From an uncultured Bacilli bacterium (GTDB lineage Bacteria; Bacillota_I; Bacilli_A; RF39; UBA660), in contig CAKPCM010000036.1 of the NCBI GenBank assembly GCA_934141615.1, forward strand, positions 1 through 9,703: a DNA stretch of 9,703 nt. The letters run 5' to 3'. Positions within the stretch are counted from its first letter, which is position 1. Every line of letters starts with the position of its first letter. Below the pieces are notes generated by a model, which was not told the origin of the DNA, ran no database searches, and saw nothing but the letters and a program-made list of their open reading frames with translations. The translations under genes were made by a program, and so were the position numbers. Shown in pieces: positions 6,015-9,703 of the stretch.

Positions 6015-7223
6015 CTATCTTAACTTACCTTTAAAACCTTTAGTACCCTTAGTACCATTAAAACCTTGTAATATGTTAGATTCAAAAATAGTAGTTTTCT
6101 TTAACTTTTTCTTATATCTTTTAACTGCTATGTTAATCATGTCATCTAAAAGTTCATCGTATTCTTTATTAAGTGGTGTCCATAAATAGAATGCTAAACT
6201 TCCTGGAATTGTGTTAAGTTCGTTAACATAATACTTTTTAGCTTTCTTATCGTATAGATAATCTATTCTAACTACCCCACTTGCTCCTAATACTCTAAAT
6301 GCTTTTTTAGAAGTTTCCTCTATTTCTTTAGTTAATTTTTCTGGTATATTAGCTGGAATAATTCTTGATGCCGATGCCATTCCTTTTGATGGTGCAATCT
6401 TTTTAGCACAACCTTTTTTAGCTCCACCACCAATATACTTATCAGTAAATGATAATATTTCATCATGTCCCATAACTTGTTCTATTACTGATGCCTCAGC
6501 ATATGAACTTGAACCTAATACACTACAGTTAAGTTCTGTCATGTTTGGAATTATTTCTTCTACTAATATTTTGTCATCATATTTTATAGCATCTTCTATT
6601 GCTTCTTTTACCTTTTCTTCATCATGTGCAACTTCAATACCAATACTAGATCCTTGTCTTGCTGGTTTTACTATTACTGGATATCCAAGTTTTTTAATGT
6701 TTGCTAGTATCTTTGCTTGGTCTTCAAAGTACTCGTTATCATAAAACCAAGTATATTTTGGAACAGGAACTCCTTCTCTTTCTAATATTTGTTTTTGGAA
6801 AACCTTATCTTGTCCTACCGTACAACCATATATATCACTGCCAGTATATGGAACACCAAAAGTCTCAAGCATTCCTTGTACGTTACCATCTTCCATGTTA
6901 TAACCATGTACGCAAGGAATTACTATATCAACGGTAGCTACTACCCTTTTAAATAAACCTTTTTTACTTTGAAGAACTAACGCACCATCCTTGTTATAAC
7001 ATACAACGTTCTTACAATAACGTTTTAATAGTTCTGGTTCTTTATATACATCCATTTCCTTAAGAGGTGCACCCGTATACATTTCGTTTTCCTTAGTTAA
7101 ATACATAGGAACTATTTCGTATTTATCCCTGTTTAAATATTCCATTGCTTGTACAGCAGTTATTATACTAACTTCATGTTCTGTTGTTTTTCCACCATAT
7201 AAAACTCCAACTCTTATTTTCAT
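6015..7223 (-). CDS. ddl: D-alanine--D-alanine ligase
   Basis: This ATP-grasp enzyme joins two D-alanines in the cytoplasm to make the dipeptide that MurF adds to the peptidoglycan precursor. Visible motifs are GGKTTEHEVS (10-19, with the family's catalytic Glu at 15), HGYNMEDG (106-113; most relatives have HGxxGEDG), KPARQGSSIGI (186-196), VRIDYLYD (318-325) and the metal-binding NELNTIPGS (334-342). Lys-Tyr at 262-263 matches the omega-loop KY of D-Ala-specific ligases, arguing against a D-lactate type. Two oddities stand out. About 26 residues separate that KY from the PA at 290-291, against about 8 in E. coli DdlB. The C-terminus is a Gly-Lys tail (GFNGTKGTKGFKG, 387-399). At 402 residues it is longer than the usual 300-370. 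AGGAGT (7231-7236) overlaps the murF stop codon and lies 7 nt before the ATG. It is the last gene of the operon. Confidence 0.95.
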   Translation of the reverse strand: MKIRVGVLYGGKTTEHEVSIITAVQAMEYLNRDKYEIVPMYLTKENEMYTGAPLKEMDVYKEPELLKRYCKNVVCYNKDGALVLQSKKGLFKRVVATVDIVIPCVHGYNMEDGNVQGMLETFGVPYTGSDIYGCTVGQDKVFQKQILEREGVPVPKYTWFYDNEYFEDQAKILANIKKLGYPVIVKPARQGSSIGIEVAHDEEKVKEAIEDAIKYDDKILVEEIIPNMTELNCSVLGSSSYAEASVIEQVMGHDEILSFTDKYIGGGAKKGCAKKIAPSKGMASASRIIPANIPEKLTKEIEETSKKAFRVLGASGVVRIDYLYDKKAKKYYVNELNTIPGSLAFYLWTPLNKEYDELLDDMINIAVKRYKKKLKKTTIFESNILQGFNGTKGTKGFKGKLR

Positions 7224-7230
7224 AATATCA

Positions 7231-7237
7231 ACTCCTA
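7231..7237 (-). promoter_or_regulatory. ddl ribosome binding site overlapping the murF stop codon
   Basis: The minus-strand string TAGGAGT holds both the murF stop TAG (7235-7237) and the AGGAGT site of ddl (7231-7236). This arrangement favours translational coupling. Confidence 0.8.
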
Positions 7238-8827
7238 TTCATTATATATATCTGGTAAATCATTTTCTATTAAGCAGTATGTTTCTTTTCCACTTGATAG
7301 GCTTCTTACAAGTGCAAATGCTTCTTTAGTACTTTTTACAACATATATGTTTTTGCTATCAAACTTAACTTCTTTTAAACCATCTTTAATTGGCTTTGTA
7401 ATTTTCTCTCCAACAAGTATTACTACGTCAGCCGAACCCTTCATATAAGTACCAAACTTTTTATTAAGTTCATAAGACTTATCCCCAAGTTCAACCATAC
7501 CTGGCGTCATAACTATTCTAAGCCCTGGCATACTTTCAAGTACGTTTAAGGCCATATGAGAACCAACTGGATTAGAGTTATAAGAATCATCTATATAAGT
7601 TATGTTTCCAGCTTCTCTAAGTTCTAGTCTGTGCTCTACGCTTCGAACATTTAAAACCGCTTTTTGCATTTGCTCTATCGAAAGACCAAATTCTTTTGAA
7701 AGTGCAAGTGAAGCTAAAATGTTATATATATTATTATAACCTAATAGTTTGGTTGTAAACGAATATTTCTTCTTATCGCCTTTAAAGACAACGTTAAACG
7801 TTGTACCTTTATTAGAAGTTTTAATATCTAATGCTCTTACATCAGCATCCTTATTATCAATACCTATCCAAATAATTTTACAATCATTTTTTAATTTATA
7901 ATTAACTTGAAGTTCATCATCAGCATTTAAAACACCAACTCCATCAGAAGGAAGGCTTTCAATAAGCTCAAACTTTCCTTTTTGAATGTTTTCTTGAGAA
8001 CCAAATATTTCTATATGAGCCGTACCTATTTTAGTTAAAATACCATACTTAGGTTTTACAAGGTCACATAACTCTTTTATTTCTCCTACTTTATAAGCTC
8101 CCATTTCCGCAATTAATATATCATCAAACTTATCTAAGTAATTATTAACCGTTATAATAAGTCCGTATGGAGTATTAAAGTTTTTAGGACTTGGAAGTGC
8201 ATTATACTTAACGTTTAATATATCACTTAATATGTTTTTACTACTTGTTTTTCCGTAGCTTCCAGTAATTCCTATAACCTTTAAATTATTCATTGATTTA
8301 AGCTTACTTACGGCTTTATTTTTATATGATAAGTAAACTAACTTTTCAACTGGTTTATTAATTATGATTGATATCATCAAAACAAAATTTAATAATATTT
8401 CATAAATAAATAAAATTAAGTAAATTACGTTTACGTTTTTAACACAATACAGACCAAACGAAATAAGTGCAAGTATTATTACGTTAGTTACAATTAACCT
8501 TTTAACTCTTGCCGTAACTTTAAGAGCTATTTTTGTGTCAGATGACTTATCTTCTTTTATCTTTATAATTAAGATAATCAAAGATACAACAAAAAAGTAA
8601 ATTTCCGTAATTAATTTTGAATCTAACTTAAGTAATATAAGTACTAAATAAGTAATTATTACAACTAGTGAGCATTTAAGGGGCGTCTTAAAGCTTTTCA
8701 TATCCTTAATTGTCCACTTTAAAAACCTATGATCATCATTATATAGATTTTGCTGTGCCATATGAAGTGATTTTTTAAAATCATAAATAAGCAAAACTAT
8801 AAATGGTATTAAACTTACATAAAACAT
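7235..8827 (-). CDS. murF: MurF, UDP-MurNAc-tripeptide--D-Ala-D-Ala ligase, with a membrane N-terminal domain
   Basis: MurF adds D-Ala-D-Ala to the UDP-MurNAc-tripeptide, the last cytoplasmic step of precursor synthesis. From residue 183 this is a standard Mur ligase: P-loop GITGSYGKTSSKN (186-198), PKNFNTPYG (214-222), EMGAYKVGEI (241-250), the central IGTAHIEIFGSQENIQKGK (267-285), YIDDSYNSNP (411-420) and a C-terminal domain beginning near 437 (IVMTPGMVELGD). The first ~165 residues are not the usual N-terminal UDP-substrate-binding domain. They hold about five hydrophobic segments near 1-15, 50-68, 72-91, 109-128 and 132-156, separated by lysine-rich loops, so the enzyme should be tethered to the membrane. 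At 530 residues it exceeds the usual ~450. AAGGAT (8837-8842) overlaps the upstream stop, 9 nt before the ATG. It sits between the hydrolase and ddl, its substrate supplier. Confidence 0.93.
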   Translation of the reverse strand: MFYVSLIPFIVLLIYDFKKSLHMAQQNLYNDDHRFLKWTIKDMKSFKTPLKCSLVVIITYLVLILLKLDSKLITEIYFFVVSLIILIIKIKEDKSSDTKIALKVTARVKRLIVTNVIILALISFGLYCVKNVNVIYLILFIYEILLNFVLMISIIINKPVEKLVYLSYKNKAVSKLKSMNNLKVIGITGSYGKTSSKNILSDILNVKYNALPSPKNFNTPYGLIITVNNYLDKFDDILIAEMGAYKVGEIKELCDLVKPKYGILTKIGTAHIEIFGSQENIQKGKFELIESLPSDGVGVLNADDELQVNYKLKNDCKIIWIGIDNKDADVRALDIKTSNKGTTFNVVFKGDKKKYSFTTKLLGYNNIYNILASLALSKEFGLSIEQMQKAVLNVRSVEHRLELREAGNITYIDDSYNSNPVGSHMALNVLESMPGLRIVMTPGMVELGDKSYELNKKFGTYMKGSADVVILVGEKITKPIKDGLKEVKFDSKNIYVVKSTKEAFALVRSLSSGKETYCLIENDLPDIYNE

Positions 8828-8836
8828 TTTTTACAC

Positions 8837-8843
8837 ATCCTTA
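8837..8843 (-). promoter_or_regulatory. murF ribosome binding site overlapping the hydrolase stop codon
   Basis: The minus-strand TAAGGAT contains the TAA stop (8841-8843) of the hydrolase and the AAGGAT site (8837-8842) of murF, the same design as the murF-ddl junction. Confidence 0.75.
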
Positions 8844-9572
8844 CTTTATAAAATTATTTATTATGTTTATTGTTTGATTAAGTCTTTCTAAGTACGCATA
8901 ATGTGTACATCCCTCATACAAGATAAGACCACAATCTGGTATTAATCTTTCGTATTCTTTTGTATCTTCTTCCGGTACTTCACTATCCATATCTCCATAA
9001 ATCAAAATTACCGGAGCCTTTATTTTTTTAGCATCCTCTGATAAATCTTCATTAACTGTCTTAACTAAAACGGCTTTCATGATAGGACTTGCTGCCCTAT
9101 AATCTCTTGAACCTATATGATTCTTAGCCCAGCCTTCTAAGTTTTTTATAACTGGAACTTTTTTTAACGTTTTTAAAATCTTTGTTTTAAGACCTTTCTT
9201 GTCGTGTCCCCTAAGTGCAGGAGAAAGAAGTATTACTTTTTTAACATCATTTCTAGAAGCAAACTTAACTGATACTCTACCACCAAATGAGTGCCCTATT
9301 AATATTGGATTTTTAACCTTTAACTTTTTTAATAATTCTTCTATTAAAATGGTGTAATCATTAACATCCATTACCCTTTTTGGTTCAGGACTTAACCCAA
9401 AGCCAGGAAAATCCACTATTATAATTCTGTATTCATTCTTAAAAGGTTCTCCAAGCATTTGCATCATTTCTATGTTTTGTCCCCATCCATGAAGCAATAC
9501 AATAGCGTCTTTCTTTTTATTTCCGTAATCTAAATAATTTATATATTGTCCATTTATATCCAAGTTAATCAC
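8841..9572 (-). CDS. Alpha/beta-hydrolase fold protein, first gene of the murF-ddl operon
   Basis: A 243-residue cytoplasmic alpha/beta hydrolase with every core element in place. These are the oxyanion-hole HGWG (28-31), DFPGFGLS (54-61), the nucleophile elbow GHSFGG with Ser95, the acid in YGDMDSEVP (Asp196) and the catalytic His224 in GCTHYAYLE. A lid-like insert lies between about 120 and 175. It has no signal peptide or membrane segment. The fold covers esterases, lipases, C-C hydrolases and others, and nothing here fixes the substrate. Its place 13 nt before murF suggests an envelope or precursor-related role, which is inference. The start is ambiguous. GTG at 9570-9572 is only 4 nt from AGGA (9577-9580). 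TTG at 9561-9563, three codons in, lies 4 nt after AGGTGAT, the same site the J-domain gene uses. The conserved domain is unaffected. Confidence 0.88.
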   Translation of the reverse strand: MINLDINGQYINYLDYGNKKKDAIVLLHGWGQNIEMMQMLGEPFKNEYRIIIVDFPGFGLSPEPKRVMDVNDYTILIEELLKKLKVKNPILIGHSFGGRVSVKFASRNDVKKVILLSPALRGHDKKGLKTKILKTLKKVPVIKNLEGWAKNHIGSRDYRAASPIMKAVLVKTVNEDLSEDAKKIKAPVILIYGDMDSEVPEEDTKEYERLIPDCGLILYEGCTHYAYLERLNQTINIINNFIK

Positions 9573-9604
9573 CTATTCCTATTATGGTTAAATCTTCTTT
9601 ACAT

Positions 9605-9613
9605 ATTATAACA
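9605..9613 (-). promoter_or_regulatory. Extended -10 promoter of the hydrolase-murF-ddl operon
   Basis: TGTTATAAT on the minus strand (TATAAT at 9605-9610, TG at 9612-9613) matches the extended -10 elements at 1786 and 3006. The -35 at 17 nt is poor (TTTTAT, 9628-9633). Transcription would start near 9598, with a leader of about 26-35 nt depending on the start codon. Confidence 0.6.
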
Positions 9614-9635
9614 TTTTTATAACAAAAATAAAACA

Positions 9636-9650
9636 AAATAAGACTTATTT
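9636..9650 (-). terminator. Weak AT-only hairpin after the partial right-edge gene
   Basis: AAATAAG, T, CTTATTT is a perfect inverted repeat followed by T-rich sequence, overlapping the end of the partial gene. The stem is nearly all A-T and would form only a short hairpin, so termination here may be leaky. Confidence 0.35.
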
Positions 9651-9703
9651 CTTATCTTGTTTACTCTTATTTAAACCTCTTCTTATTACCTTCGTAATAT
9701 CAT
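9645..9703 (-). CDS. C-terminal end of an unidentified gene (partial, enters from the right edge)
   Basis: One minus-strand frame is open from the right edge to a TAA at 9645-9647 and encodes 18 residues, DITKVIRRGLNKSKQDKK. A basic, hydrophilic tail like this is common at protein C-termini. The other two minus frames stop within the first six codons. Its TAA lies 31 nt upstream of the next promoter's TG, the spacing expected between two minus-strand transcription units. The fragment is too short for a family call. Confidence 0.5.
   Translation of the reverse strand, partial: DITKVIRRGLNKSKQDKK

Noticed and set aside
6541..6937. Two plus-strand open frames inside ddl
   Set aside because: Both are antisense to strongly conserved ATP-grasp sequence and lack good ribosome binding sites.
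1..9703. Mobile element, CRISPR array, prophage, toxin-antitoxin or defence island
   Set aside because: I saw no transposase, integrase, regularly spaced repeats, target-site duplications or defence-type domains. The tRNA-Ser 3' end has no neighbouring integrase or repeated attachment-like copy in the window.

Overview
The window is a very AT-rich bacterial chromosome segment. It has strong AGGAGG-type ribosome binding sites, short intergenic gaps, intrinsic hairpin-plus-U-tract terminators and sigma-A-like promoters. It encodes peptidoglycan precursor enzymes and a LiaF-like membrane protein, and tryptophan is read from TGG, so the standard code holds. This points to a low-GC Firmicute, probably a Bacilli/Erysipelotrichia/RF39-like gut lineage rather than a wall-less, code-4 mycoplasma. 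The lineage is inferred and no species is claimed.

Layout from left to right. (1) 1-649, minus: a partial LiaF-like protein with four membrane segments followed by FGG repeats, running off the left edge. (2) 702-1760, minus: an orphan 2,4-diaminopentanoate-dehydrogenase-like oxidoreductase with its own extended -10 promoter and terminator. (3) 1862-2977, minus: an unrecognised single-pass membrane protein. (4) 3016-3057: a compact divergent promoter region with overlapping -35 boxes and an imperfect palindrome. (5) 3077-3817, plus: a membrane-anchored J-domain protein, followed by tRNA-Ser(GCU) at 3869-3959. (6) 4019-5740, minus: an unrecognised acidic 573-residue protein that looks like two tandem copies of a ~280-residue unit. 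(7) 5851-5979, plus: a 42-residue lysine/glutamate-rich CxxC microprotein. (8) 6015-9572, minus: a three-gene operon, alpha/beta hydrolase, membrane-fused MurF, then D-Ala-D-Ala ligase. (9) 9645-9703, minus: the last 18 codons of another gene.

The clearest functional unit is the operon. Ddl makes D-Ala-D-Ala and MurF attaches it to the UDP-MurNAc-tripeptide, and at both gene junctions the ribosome binding site overlaps the preceding stop codon. The hydrolase is first in the operon and its substrate is unknown. The LiaF-like gene hints at cell-envelope stress sensing but is not adjacent to the operon. Transcription is punctuated tightly: two convergent gene ends share bidirectional terminators, and predicted leaders are only about 13-35 nt, which leaves no room for riboswitches. 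I see no mobile element, CRISPR array, phage gene or defence system. The most novel-looking items are the duplicated 573-residue protein, the MurF whose N-terminal domain is replaced by membrane segments, the expanded omega loop and Gly-Lys tail of Ddl, and the shared divergent promoter region.
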